DNA of 64,000 nt from Thalassotalea sp. G2M2-11. Its GTDB lineage: Bacteria > Pseudomonadota > Gammaproteobacteria > Enterobacterales > Alteromonadaceae. The notes beneath the pieces were generated by a model. The model ran no database searches, had not been told where the DNA came from, and saw only the letters and a program-made list of their open reading frames with translations. Position numbers and translations under genes: made by a program. The number at the start of each line of letters is the position of its first letter. The stretch's first letter is position 1. Below, piece after piece: positions 18,725-28,127 of this stretch. Where the stretch lies: positions 992,001 through 1,056,000 of the forward strand of contig NZ_JADNYL010000002.1 of the NCBI RefSeq assembly GCF_017168195.1, read 5' to 3'.

Positions 18725-19962
18725 TATTTACCTTTAAATGCTGACATCATATCCCACATTGGCGTGAAAATACCTAACGCAAGTATCAGAACCATACCTG
18801 CAACAATAGCGATTAATATCGGCTCTATTCTTGCGGTTAATGTTCCAAGCTCATAATCCACTTCGCGTTCATAATAATCGCCCACTTCTTCAAGCAATTC
18901 ATCCACTCGCCCTGTCTCTTCCCCAACAGACACCATTTGTAATACCAACGGAGTAAATAAGGTACTTGCAACAGCAGAGCGCAATAAACTTTCACCACTT
19001 TCAATAGCACTGCGCATTGCAATGATTTTTTTACTCATAAAGCTATTATCTACCGCATCAGCCACTAAGGTTAACCCTGAGGTCATTGGTACACCTGCTT
19101 TTAGTACAATGGCAAAACTATGAGAGAAACGTGCTAGAATAGAACGTTCAATAATAGAACCAACAATCGGTAGTTTAGTCTTAAACCTGTCCCATTTATA
19201 TCGCCCTTTAGCGGTTCTTACATAAGCACGAGTACCAAAAAACAAAAACACTAAGACGACTAACATATACGGCCAAAAATCTAAGAAAAAGTTAGAGCTG
19301 GCAATCAACACTTGAGTTGCCCAAGGTAAGTCTGCTCCTAACTTGGCAAACATATTAGCAAAGGTCGGAATAACAAAAATATTTAAAATTACCATCGCTA
19401 TCGCTATCGCAGCCAAAACAAAAGACGGATACCTTAGTGCTGTTTTCACTCGCTTACGTGTTTCTTGCTCTCGTTCAAAATAACTAGCCAACTTAAGAAA
19501 AGCACCATCAAGTTGTCCGGTATTCTCCCCAACATGTATCAAAGAAATAAATAACGGAGCAAATAGATGTGGATGTTGGTTTAGGGCAGAGGATAAGGTG
19601 TACCCCCCTTCTAACTGTGTTGCTACTTCTGCTAATGCTGTTTTGAGCTTAGGTGAATTACTTGACTCAGACATGCCATTAATTGCACGTAAGATAGGAA
19701 CTCCTGAGCGTACTAATGCATACATTTGCCGACAGAAAACAATAAGATCATCCAGTGAAATCGCGTCGAATCCAAGCAGATCGCCAATATCGATTGGCGC
19801 ACTCGCTCCAGCAGCCTTGCCACTTTTTGCCGGCTTAATCGAAATAGGAATAATTTGCTGACGTGACAACTGCTCAGCAACCGCTGACGTAGTTGCCGCC
19901 TCTATCAGTCCTTTGACTTGTTGCCCTCGGCTATCTCTTCCTGTGTAATCAAATGCCGCCAT
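18724..19962 (-). CDS. mshG: MSHA platform protein MshG (GspF/PilC family)
   Basis: A 412-residue inner-membrane platform protein that couples the MshE ATPase to pilin insertion. It has two GspF-type domains: residues 75-200 with FCRQMYALVRSGVPILRA, and 275-400 with ARFSHSFAIVLKAGVPM. Three membrane helices lie around 175-195, 225-245 and 380-400. The N-terminal YTGRDSRGQQVKGLIEA is the family's cytoplasmic start. It lies six bases downstream of mshE. Confidence 0.93.
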   Translation of the reverse strand: MAAFDYTGRDSRGQQVKGLIEAATTSAVAEQLSRQQIIPISIKPAKSGKAAGASAPIDIGDLLGFDAISLDDLIVFCRQMYALVRSGVPILRAINGMSESSNSPKLKTALAEVATQLEGGYTLSSALNQHPHLFAPLFISLIHVGENTGQLDGAFLKLASYFEREQETRKRVKTALRYPSFVLAAIAIAMVILNIFVIPTFANMFAKLGADLPWATQVLIASSNFFLDFWPYMLVVLVFLFFGTRAYVRTAKGRYKWDRFKTKLPIVGSIIERSILARFSHSFAIVLKAGVPMTSGLTLVADAVDNSFMSKKIIAMRSAIESGESLLRSAVASTLFTPLVLQMVSVGEETGRVDELLEEVGDYYEREVDYELGTLTARIEPILIAIVAGMVLILALGIFTPMWDMMSAFKGK

Positions 19963-19968
19963 TAAATT

Positions 19969-21684
19969 TTAGCTCTCTGTCACTTCACTCATTTCAACTA
20001 AACGCAAAACCTCTTCTGCACTGGTGATGCCCTGACAAGCATAATCAAAGGCCGCCATAGCTAACGGCTTAAAACTTGGGTTAGCTTTCGCCAGTTGGGT
20101 AAACGCTTCTGCATCGTCACGCTTCAATGCCGCCATCATGCCTTCATTCATTTCAAGTAATTCAAAGACACCTATTCGGCCACGATAACCTGTATATTGG
20201 CACGTTTGACAACCTTTACCTTGCTTAAAGGTCGCATTCGTTGCACGCTCTCCCGCTAAATGGTTTAGCCAAAGTTTTTCCTGTGCACTGGGAGTATGCT
20301 CAGTACTACAATTATCACATATTCTGCGTACCAAGCGTTGTGCGATTACCGCACGTAAAGAACTCCCCACGAGAAAGCCTGCCGCTCCCATATCAACCAA
20401 ACGAAGCGCGCTGGTGATGGCATCATTGGTATGTAATGTAGATAGCACCAAATGCCCTGTTAACGCGCCCCTTAAACCAATTTCTACGGTTTCACTATCA
20501 CGCATTTCCCCCACCATAATGATATCGGGATCCTGACGTAATGCTGTACGTAACACACTAGAAAATGACAAATTAATTTTGCTATTAATTTGCACCTGAT
20601 TAATACGGGGTAAACGATATTCTACCGGGTCTTCCACCGTAATGATTTTTTTGGTCGATTGGTTAAGCTCACTTAACGCACCATACAAAGTAGTTGTTTT
20701 ACCACTACCGGTGGGGCCAGTCACCAACACCATACCATGAGGGCGAGAGATTTGATGGCGAACTCGTTCCACCATTTCACTTGGCATACCGGTTTCATCT
20801 AGCGATAACAAACCTGCCGACTGATCAAGCAAGCGCATCACCACTGATTCACCATGCTGTACTGGCATGGTTGACATCCGAACATCGATGCTATGCCCTT
20901 TAATTTGTAAATTGAAACGCCCATCTTGCGGTAAGCGTTTTTCAGAGATATCAAGCCCTGCCATGAGCTTTAATCTCAGTACCATGGCTGAGGCAATTTT
21001 ATTTTCTTTTAATATGTTTTCTTGCAAAACCCCATCAATACGTTGACGGATGCGCAATAACTTCTCATCGGGCTCAATATGAATATCTGAGGCACGCATT
21101 TGTACAGCATCTTCAAACACTGACTGTAACAACTTACCTACCGTTGCATCGCCACCATCATCAAAAGAGGTCGACAAAGCAAAGTCTGTCGTTTGTTCAT
21201 ACTCTTCTTCAAGCTGGCTAGCAAAAGATTCAATATCAGCAGTGCGACGATAGAGAGTATCGAACGCTTCAAATAATTGAGATTCCATCACCACGGCGAG
21301 TTTAATTTTTTTCGGTGATAGCATTTGCTCTAAGCTATCAAGGCCACTTAAGTCCGCAGGATCACTCATGCCAATTAAAACAGCATCACCTTGATCTTCA
21401 ATAATAATTGCTCTCAGCCGCCTTGCATGTACTTCGGGTAATAATGCAGCCACTTCAGTTGGGATCCGACGTTGACTAATATCTAAAAATGGCACATCTA
21501 ATTGTTGCGCCAAAAATTCCAATAGCTGTTTCTCACCAATATAGCCAAGCTCAATTAAGGTACTGCCCAACTTACGTCCTGTTGATTTTTGACTATTAAG
21601 AGCCTGCATTAGCTGCTCATTGGAAATGATGTGCTCATGAACCAATAAGTCACCCAGTCGCATTTTTAATTTAGGTGCTGCCAT
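19969..21684 (-). CDS. mshE: MSHA extension ATPase MshE
   Basis: A 571-residue GspE/PilB-type hexameric ATPase that powers pilus extension. The N-terminus has two 24-residue MshEN motifs, 9-32 and 38-61, with a five-residue linker (KSTGR is within 33-38). This is the known c-di-GMP-binding layout, although His replaces the usual Gly at position 10 of the first copy. Walker A GPTGSGKTT is at 323-331, followed by Asp-box and Walker B segments (IIMVGEMRDSE), and a four-cysteine zinc site lies near 450-495 (CDNC and CQTC). The ATPase core is full length. Confidence 0.95.
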   Translation of the reverse strand: MAAPKLKMRLGDLLVHEHIISNEQLMQALNSQKSTGRKLGSTLIELGYIGEKQLLEFLAQQLDVPFLDISQRRIPTEVAALLPEVHARRLRAIIIEDQGDAVLIGMSDPADLSGLDSLEQMLSPKKIKLAVVMESQLFEAFDTLYRRTADIESFASQLEEEYEQTTDFALSTSFDDGGDATVGKLLQSVFEDAVQMRASDIHIEPDEKLLRIRQRIDGVLQENILKENKIASAMVLRLKLMAGLDISEKRLPQDGRFNLQIKGHSIDVRMSTMPVQHGESVVMRLLDQSAGLLSLDETGMPSEMVERVRHQISRPHGMVLVTGPTGSGKTTTLYGALSELNQSTKKIITVEDPVEYRLPRINQVQINSKINLSFSSVLRTALRQDPDIIMVGEMRDSETVEIGLRGALTGHLVLSTLHTNDAITSALRLVDMGAAGFLVGSSLRAVIAQRLVRRICDNCSTEHTPSAQEKLWLNHLAGERATNATFKQGKGCQTCQYTGYRGRIGVFELLEMNEGMMAALKRDDAEAFTQLAKANPSFKPLAMAAFDYACQGITSAEEVLRLVEMSEVTES

Positions 21685-21690
21685 AGCCGA

Positions 21691-22875
21691 TTATTCTCCT
21701 AGTTCCTGAAGACGCTGACGAGCAAACTGTCGAGCACTGTCAGAAATGTCACTATTATCTTTTACTTTCAAATAAGCACTCTGTGCTTGTTCAAACTGAC
21801 TATCACTATCGTAAGCAACCGCCAAACCTAACCACCATCGACCAACATTAGGCTGTAAGCGCACTAACAAAGAATATGCCTTAATTGCCACTTGGTATTG
21901 TTCTATTAATTGTGCGTTACTGGCCAATAATGCTTGATATTCAGTATTTTCTATATCCGCTAGCGCCTTTAACGTTTCCACAGCAGCAGCTCTTTGACCT
22001 TGACTTAAGTATACACGGGCTTTCATTAAACGGTATTCACTATCAAATGGTGCCAATGCAATTCCTTGTGATAGTAAATTAACAGCAGCTTGATATGATT
22101 TACGACCGAACCATAAAGCAGCCAATTGTTTTCTTGCTGTTTTATTTTTCGGCGCAATTAATAAGATATCTTCAAAAAGACGCTCGGCATCCGTTAATTG
22201 ATGACTGTTTAATGCTTGTTCTGCCTGAGTTAGCTTTTTAGCCACTAATTGTTGGGAGGTTAATTGTTTACGTGAAATTGACAGTTGCGCAGGCTGCTCT
22301 TTGACAACAGGTGTTTGTTGAGCAATCTCTACTAATTTATCATCTGTTGTTTGTCGCTCTTTGGCATTAGCAATAACTGCGGCTGATTGTTGTGCCATTG
22401 GCTTGATTGCAGCTGTGGCTGCATCTGCTGATTGCAAAGCTGAATTTGATTCACTTTTTTCTAACGCTGTGACATCAGACTTTGCTAATGGCTTTGCTAA
22501 TGAATCGCTAGCTAGCTTATCGTTATTATGGACAACGGCATCTTCATCCGTTGTGTTCTCGGTTTCAATCGCCTCTGTACGGGTATTTTTCTGTATTTCA
22601 ACGGGTTGAGTGGTTGCCCTTTGTGTGACTCTTTCCGATACATCGCCTTGCTGATTATTAGCACTTAGTTGAGCATTTTTTAGCTGTTGATTCTCTGAAT
22701 ATAATTGCCAAATATAAATTCCTAACACATTAATCAACAGGATAAAGATGATGGTGATAATCAGCCATTTTCGCGTACCTTTATTCGCTGAGACATGAGC
22801 GGAGACGGGTTGACCTTCAACTGACGATTGTTGGCGCTGATCTAAATCTTTTAGCATCTGATTGATAACGCTCAT
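21691..22875 (-). CDS. mshN: MSHA biogenesis protein MshN (TPR protein)
   Basis: A 394-residue bitopic protein: cytoplasmic MSVINQMLKDLDQRQ, a membrane helix at about 38-58, a long Gln/Ala/Thr-rich linker, then tetratricopeptide repeats from about residue 210 to the end (LTQAEQALNSHQLTDAERLFEDIL and later copies). MshN is thought to help assemble the secretin MshL. The ATG at 22875 overlaps the mshM stop as ATGA; the ATG four codons earlier is inside mshM and lacks the family start. Confidence 0.88.
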   Translation of the reverse strand: MSVINQMLKDLDQRQQSSVEGQPVSAHVSANKGTRKWLIITIIFILLINVLGIYIWQLYSENQQLKNAQLSANNQQGDVSERVTQRATTQPVEIQKNTRTEAIETENTTDEDAVVHNNDKLASDSLAKPLAKSDVTALEKSESNSALQSADAATAAIKPMAQQSAAVIANAKERQTTDDKLVEIAQQTPVVKEQPAQLSISRKQLTSQQLVAKKLTQAEQALNSHQLTDAERLFEDILLIAPKNKTARKQLAALWFGRKSYQAAVNLLSQGIALAPFDSEYRLMKARVYLSQGQRAAAVETLKALADIENTEYQALLASNAQLIEQYQVAIKAYSLLVRLQPNVGRWWLGLAVAYDSDSQFEQAQSAYLKVKDNSDISDSARQFARQRLQELGE

Positions 22876-23774
22876 CGCATACTCCAAAAATATAATGTCG
22901 TGCTCAATACCACGATAAACATCAAAGCTAAAGACAAATAGTGAGAGGTATTCATCAACTTTCCGTTTACCGCTTCAGTGTCTTTGGCAGCTAGCTTTAA
23001 ATGCCCATTGGTGATTTGATACTGTCCTTGGCCGTAACATAACATCAACATTTTATGGCAAAGAATATTGACCAGCCGAGGAATGCCCTGAGATAACTTT
23101 GCAATTTTTTGACAAATCGTTCGATTAAACAATGCGGCTCCTTTGTAACCTGCCACTCGTAATCGATGTTCAATATATTGTTCAACCTCAAAGCCTGTCA
23201 TCGGTCTCAGCTGATACGAAAAAGTCACTCGCTGTTTCAATTGCCGGAAATTATCTTCATTTAAACGTTGATCCAGTTCAGGTTGTGCAAATAACACCAC
23301 TTGCAGTAATTTTCGGGTTTCTGTTTCTAGGTTAGTGAACAACCTCAAGGCTTCTAAACTTTCTGCAGGCAGCGCTTGTGCTTCATCTAAAATCAGCACC
23401 ACCGAATGGCCATCGTTATGTAACTCCAATAACCGTTGCTGAATACGTTGGGTAAGTAGCTGCACCGACATACGCTGCGCATTTTTCACGCCAAGCTCAA
23501 CAGCGACAGCTCTTCGTAATTCATCCGGCTTCAAATATGGGTTCGGAATATATGCCGTAACGAAATGTGATGGAATTTCGTTTAATAGTTTACGGCAAAG
23601 TAACGTTTTACCTGTACCAACTTCCCCAACAACTTTAATAAACCCTTCTCCCGTTTTAAGTGCCGTCAGTAAAACGTCTAACGCTTCATTATGGGGTGCA
23701 AGCCCCAGATAAAAGCTGGTATTGGGTGTTAAAGTGAAAGGCAATTCCTTTAAGCCAAAGTGATACAAGTACAT
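22872..23774 (-). CDS. mshM: MSHA biogenesis protein MshM (ExeA-like AAA ATPase)
   Basis: A 300-residue AAA ATPase of the ExeA/GspA type. YLYHFGLKELPFTLTPNTSF opens the protein, Walker A is GEVGTGKTLL (about 41-50), Walker B is VVLILDEAQ (about 124-132), and a single membrane helix lies near the C-terminus (280-297). ExeA-type ATPases help insert or multimerise the secretin through the wall. It follows mshL by 30 bases and overlaps mshN. Confidence 0.9.
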   Translation of the reverse strand: MYLYHFGLKELPFTLTPNTSFYLGLAPHNEALDVLLTALKTGEGFIKVVGEVGTGKTLLCRKLLNEIPSHFVTAYIPNPYLKPDELRRAVAVELGVKNAQRMSVQLLTQRIQQRLLELHNDGHSVVLILDEAQALPAESLEALRLFTNLETETRKLLQVVLFAQPELDQRLNEDNFRQLKQRVTFSYQLRPMTGFEVEQYIEHRLRVAGYKGAALFNRTICQKIAKLSQGIPRLVNILCHKMLMLCYGQGQYQITNGHLKLAAKDTEAVNGKLMNTSHYLSLALMFIVVLSTTLYFWSMR

Positions 23775-23804
23775 AAGTTCACTAATGTCTATTAATCATT
23801 AAGG

Positions 23805-25505
23805 TTAGTTTAATTGCTCTTCTTCAGGAAACCACTCTTGTAACAGCCTTCTTGCATCTTGTAATTGGTTTTTCCAGGTGTCTTGGCCGATCACTTGTGG
23901 CTTCAACATAATGATCAATTCTTTTTTCTGAGTCGTTTGGCTCTTACTTTTAAATAGCCCGCCAAGCAGAGGAATATCCCCTAGTAATGGCGTTTTTGAT
24001 TCCAAATCAACTTTACGTGTCTCAATTAAACCACCGATAACAACAATTTCTCCCGAGTTAGCCCGAATAATAGTGTCTGACTCTCGCACACTACTTTGTG
24101 CTAACGGTAAAGAAAAATCATCACTGCCTAAGCGGATCGTTTTCACTTGTTCATCAGTTAATGTCACAGAAGGGTGAACATGCAAGATCACTTCACCGTT
24201 TTCATCAATTTGAGGGGTCACATCTAAGGCAATACCAGAGAAGAACGGCGTTAACTCAACTTCTGGTGTCGTGGTGGTTGCCGTACCAGTGGTTGTTGTA
24301 CTGGAAACTTCAGTGACAAAATATTCATCTTCGCCCACTTTAATTACCGCTTTTTGATTGTTTGTTGCAGTGATCCGTGGGCTAGACAAGACTTGTACAT
24401 TCCCTTGTGATTGCAATAGCTCGATCACCCCAGAAAAATCAGCATTGACAAAACTTAATGCCGTGGTACCGCCTATCGCCGATGAAATCACATTACCAGC
24501 GATATTTCCTGTGGTCGAGAATGTTAAGTCCGTACTGCCAATATTACTCAATACTTGATCCCATTTTACGCCCTGTTGGTAATCATCATTTAAGGTGACT
24601 TCCATAATCTTAGCTTCAATAATGACTTGTCGACGTAAATGACTTTGAGTGTCATTAATAAACTTTTTCACCGCCGCTATTTCATTAGGTAAGGCTCTAA
24701 TTGTGATAAGCCCTGCCTGTGGTGACACGATCACCGAACGACCATCGCTATCGCCGACTAATGAAGTAAGTGTTTCTTTTAATTCAGTCCAAAAGTCAGA
24801 GGTATTTTCAGTATAAATATTGATACCGCTTGCAGTGCCATTTTGATTGTTTTGCCCGTTCTGATTATTCGAGTTACGATTATTATTGTTATTATTGCCT
24901 CTATTGTTTCCTCGACCATTTTGATTGCCATTCGCATTCGGATCATTTTCTGATACCCCACCCGAATTAATACTGGTTGACGAACTACCAAAACGTTTAA
25001 CAAATAAATAATTAAGTGGGATGGTTTCGGTACGGATCCCCGCAGGATGCACTTGAATAACTTTGTCATCAGAGCGAATTTCATAGCCATAAAGCTTCTC
25101 GATAACATCCAAAGATTCTAATAAGGTTACATCTTTTAAATTGAGGGTAATTTTGCCTTTAACATCGGGGTGAACCGCGACACTATAATCAGAGTCTTGT
25201 ACCAATGCAGCGAAAAACGCTTTAGCATCTACTTGGCTAGCCGCAATCTCTAAACGTTTTTCCGCTAATAGGCCTTGTCTTGCATTGGCAAAATTTTGTT
25301 GCATCAGCTCTTGTTTAACCGAAGAAGGGACAGCAGAGAGTGGCTTTTTCTGTTTCGTCGCTTGTGATTGTGCAATCGCTTTATCCAGTTCACTTTTAAC
25401 ATGAGTTGGCTGTGGTGGTACCGATTGACAGCTCATCAACAACATTAAAATGGTACTGACACTGACATATTTAGAAGCACTATTCATAACTATATTTCTT
25501 TTCAT
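23805..25505 (-). CDS. mshL: MSHA outer-membrane secretin MshL (lipoprotein)
   Basis: A 566-residue secretin forming the outer-membrane pore. A lipoprotein signal ends at LMSC (Cys26), periplasmic N-domains include the STN/N0-like segment AFFAALVQDSDYSVAVHPDVKGKITLNL (about 96-123), and the secretin beta-barrel domain spans about 290-545 with the family end EIVVIGGLIETRK and LIIMLKPQVI. An Asn-rich low-complexity insert (about 187-223) lies between N-domains. The ATG at 25505 gives a basic leader; a second ATG at 25487 is also possible. Confidence 0.93.
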   Translation of the reverse strand: MKRNIVMNSASKYVSVSTILMLLMSCQSVPPQPTHVKSELDKAIAQSQATKQKKPLSAVPSSVKQELMQQNFANARQGLLAEKRLEIAASQVDAKAFFAALVQDSDYSVAVHPDVKGKITLNLKDVTLLESLDVIEKLYGYEIRSDDKVIQVHPAGIRTETIPLNYLFVKRFGSSSTSINSGGVSENDPNANGNQNGRGNNRGNNNNNNRNSNNQNGQNNQNGTASGINIYTENTSDFWTELKETLTSLVGDSDGRSVIVSPQAGLITIRALPNEIAAVKKFINDTQSHLRRQVIIEAKIMEVTLNDDYQQGVKWDQVLSNIGSTDLTFSTTGNIAGNVISSAIGGTTALSFVNADFSGVIELLQSQGNVQVLSSPRITATNNQKAVIKVGEDEYFVTEVSSTTTTGTATTTTPEVELTPFFSGIALDVTPQIDENGEVILHVHPSVTLTDEQVKTIRLGSDDFSLPLAQSSVRESDTIIRANSGEIVVIGGLIETRKVDLESKTPLLGDIPLLGGLFKSKSQTTQKKELIIMLKPQVIGQDTWKNQLQDARRLLQEWFPEEEQLN

Positions 25506-25506
25506 T

Positions 25507-25824
25507 TTAATTGGTCACGATTGACGAAAATATCGACATTTTTAGTTCTTTTTCAGCAGAGGTTAATACCGCATATTGCTGAGTAATAACAGTTAAGGTA
25601 TACGGGCCGATACGATCCCCTAATGCCATTAACTTGCCATTAATCACCACATGCTTTTGCTGGCCATTGGCGATGATTGATTGCAATGCATATTTGCTAA
25701 TATGTTTAGTCGCATTTTTACCGACCCCTTTACTATAAAAAGGTTTAGTTGGATCAACTGATTTGCTCATACCAGCAAAAGAGCAGGTTAGTAGTAATAA
25801 CAGCAGAATTTTATACACCAACAA
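25507..25824 (-). CDS. mshK: MSHA biogenesis protein MshK
   Basis: A 105-residue periplasmic protein with a signal peptide (MLVYKILLLLLLTCSFAGMS) and the pilot/PilP-like segment VDPTKPF followed by QSIIANGQQKHVVINGKLMALGDRIG. It resembles GspC/PilP-type periplasmic linker domains that contact the secretin. It overlaps mshJ by 14 bases and stops one base before the mshL start. Confidence 0.85.
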   Translation of the reverse strand: MLVYKILLLLLLTCSFAGMSKSVDPTKPFYSKGVGKNATKHISKYALQSIIANGQQKHVVINGKLMALGDRIGPYTLTVITQQYAVLTSAEKELKMSIFSSIVTN

Positions 25825-26506
25825 ACTCCTTCTTTGTACTCAAGCTATATAGCTCAATAGTTAATTGGCCTTTGGGATATTCGGTTAATTGATAATCAAA
25901 AGATTGCCAAAAAAATGTCCAATCAAGTTTTTCGAGCTGTTGTAAGTAATCCCTTAAGGCAAAATAACGTCCTTCCAGCGTCACTTTAATACCATGACGA
26001 TAAAGCTGAAGTGAGTGTGCACGTTGCTTTGGAGTGCTTTGTTCATCGAGCTCAACTGTCTGCTCAGGTGGTGACGATAAAGTAATCACTTTAGGATTCA
26101 TCACTTCAAATGATAATAAACTCACCGACTTTTGCGTTTTTAATAAGTCAGTGAGTGCATGGCGCATTTGGATAGGATTAATTAAATCTGTTGTTAATGT
26201 CAGCAGTTCGCTATCAACAGCTTCAAGCTTTTTTTCATACTGCGCAATCTGTAAATTGATCGCGTCATTAGGGTTTTGCTTTAACGATTGTTCTAAGATA
26301 GTGATGCTTGCTTGACTAGAGGTTTGATGAGCCTTTAGCTGTTTGACTGCTTTACTAATGGTTGTCGTTTGCACCATCTTCGGTTCTATCACAAAAGAAA
26401 AAAGACCAAATATGATCACTATCAAACCAGTAAATAGGATCAAATACTGCTCTCTGGGTGTTATCGAGAGAAACTTAGCAGAATATTCTTGCCATTGAAC
26501 TTTCAC
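25811..26506 (-). CDS. mshJ: MSHA biogenesis protein MshJ (PilO-like)
   Basis: A 231-residue bitopic inner-membrane protein, with a membrane helix at about 22-41 (YLILFTGLIVIIFGLFSFVI), a coiled coil at about 55-105, and a C-terminal ferredoxin-like domain (VTLEGRYFALRDYLQQLEKL). This is the PilO/GspM layout of the alignment subcomplex. It overlaps mshK and lies two bases downstream of the PilN-like gene. Confidence 0.87.
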   Translation of the reverse strand: MKVQWQEYSAKFLSITPREQYLILFTGLIVIIFGLFSFVIEPKMVQTTTISKAVKQLKAHQTSSQASITILEQSLKQNPNDAINLQIAQYEKKLEAVDSELLTLTTDLINPIQMRHALTDLLKTQKSVSLLSFEVMNPKVITLSSPPEQTVELDEQSTPKQRAHSLQLYRHGIKVTLEGRYFALRDYLQQLEKLDWTFFWQSFDYQLTEYPKGQLTIELYSLSTKKEFVGV

Positions 26507-26508
26507 TG

Positions 26509-27114
26509 TTAACCTCCACGCTGCATAAGTTGCGTATTAGAACTCACAGTAAACTGCGTCACCTTATCTTCATTCTCACTCAGGCTAAAGTGACTAAATG
26601 ACTGTCCCGATAAAAACGTCGACTTTTCAAAACCAGCTAACCAAAGGGGAACAGCATCGGGTTGCTTTGCCACACCAGAAAATAACATCTGGTTTTGAAT
26701 TATTTTCACTTGTTCAAGACTAATATCTTGATGGTGTAAGTTTGATAATTCTGTCATTGCACTTGAAAAGCCAGCGGTGTAAGTTGAAGCAACGTTCGTT
26801 AATTGTTGATGCAAAGCTTTCTTATTCGCTAACAATAATTTTACCGTTTCAAGTTTTTCTTCTAATAAAGCATCGGCTTTATTTTCACTCACTTTTTGCT
26901 CGAGTTCAGCTAAATAGCTATCTGTGGCTTGTTTTTCAGCATTCAATTTAGCTTGTTCATCGGATAACTTCGAGATTGTCATCTGAGTGTAAACGATCCA
27001 AGCGATCATCACTATGGCTGCAAAACACCATAAACCAATGACGCGAGCTAACGACAGCAATGGCTGTTGAGGCATTAACTCATCTTGCATTAAATTAATT
27101 GATAATTTTTGCAT
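26509..27114 (-). CDS. MSHA biogenesis PilN-like protein
   Basis: A 201-residue bitopic protein with cytoplasmic QKLSINLMQDELMPQQPLL, a membrane helix at about 27-46, a coiled coil at about 50-95 and a small periplasmic domain. This is the PilN layout. In Vibrio/Shewanella MSHA nomenclature this open frame is sometimes treated as a second MshI or left unnamed, so I give no symbol. The start overlaps mshI by 20 bases, and GGAGGAAG precedes it. Confidence 0.82.
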   Translation of the reverse strand: MQKLSINLMQDELMPQQPLLSLARVIGLWCFAAIVMIAWIVYTQMTISKLSDEQAKLNAEKQATDSYLAELEQKVSENKADALLEEKLETVKLLLANKKALHQQLTNVASTYTAGFSSAMTELSNLHHQDISLEQVKIIQNQMLFSGVAKQPDAVPLWLAGFEKSTFLSGQSFSHFSLSENEDKVTQFTVSSNTQLMQRGG

Positions 27115-28015
27115 GATGCTTCCTCCCTGCTGCCATTAACTGTATTGCCCCAACGCAAGCGGCAAACTGACGATATTCTGAAAAGCCCTCGGGCATGGTA
27201 AAAATGTTAACGGTAACATCGGTATTTTCTGACAAACGACGAGCAACAAAGGCTTCATGCTCCATCGGCAATAATACTTCGATGGAACGAATCGGTGCTT
27301 GCTTGAGTTGACGTTCGAAATAATCAGTCGAACGCTGGATTTCCAAGCTCAACGAATCAATAACACTTAAATCTAATTCTTCTTGGCTTTTTAATTCAAC
27401 TTGTTCAAGGCCTCTGATCCTGCGATGAAAATATAAGTCGCCATTTTTAACGATTAACAGCAGCACCCCTTCACCAGGTTGTTTACACACCAGTAATTTT
27501 GCTTCATTTTGCGGGGGTAATAAACTAGCAAAAGCAAATTCTTCAATAGTGATAGTATCAACCGATAAGCCTTGTTCTATAAGTGGTGTAATATATTGGC
27601 TTAACATGTTTTTATCGGCACACACCACATTAATTTTTTCCAGTCCACCCGCCAGCTTAGGACCATCAAAATAATCAACAATCATATCTTCAGGTGCAAT
27701 GCTAACTAAATCTTTTATCTGCCATTTTACTGCTGAATTAACTTCAGCCTCAGGGACTTGTGGTTTGTCAATTTGCACAATATGATTCTGAGAAGCACAC
27801 AACACAAGGTTACACTGACTATTGTTAGCTATTTTTTGACTCAGTTTCTCGATGACTTGATGATATTGACCATCAACGACTAACTGACTATTACAAACAG
27901 TTTGTTGTTGACCTAAGGCACAATAATCTAGATCATGATTTTTGATACTCACGCCGATAGTACCTGCAGCTTCAGGTTGAGAAAATAGTCGACGTACTCG
28001 TGTAATCAAGCTCAT
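27095..28015 (-). CDS. mshI: MSHA biogenesis protein MshI (PilM-like)
   Basis: A 306-residue cytoplasmic protein with an actin-like PilM fold: TIGVSIKNHDLDYCALGQ at about 19-36, VNSAVKWQIKDLVS near 90, and FAACVGAIQL at the end. It would dock onto the PilN-like partner encoded next. It is the first gene of the continuous msh block; a promoter is expected in the 112 bases up to the divergent gene at 28128, where TTGCGG and GATAAT at 16-base spacing is one weak candidate. Confidence 0.86.
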   Translation of the reverse strand: MSLITRVRRLFSQPEAAGTIGVSIKNHDLDYCALGQQQTVCNSQLVVDGQYHQVIEKLSQKIANNSQCNLVLCASQNHIVQIDKPQVPEAEVNSAVKWQIKDLVSIAPEDMIVDYFDGPKLAGGLEKINVVCADKNMLSQYITPLIEQGLSVDTITIEEFAFASLLPPQNEAKLLVCKQPGEGVLLLIVKNGDLYFHRRIRGLEQVELKSQEELDLSVIDSLSLEIQRSTDYFERQLKQAPIRSIEVLLPMEHEAFVARRLSENTDVTVNIFTMPEGFSEYRQFAACVGAIQLMAAGRKHHAKIIN

Positions 28016-28127
28016 TTATAGGTATTATTATCTTCGCTATTTATCTTAATTTCATTATCCCTAATTCTGCTATATCCGCAAGTTTTTTAAGGTATTTATA
28101 CTAACTGAATAGAAAATTCGTCCAATT

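Noticed and set aside
24837-24947. Repeat-like DNA in mshL as a CRISPR or tandem repeat array
   Set aside because: It is in frame and encodes an Asn-rich loop; there are no conserved repeats or spacers.
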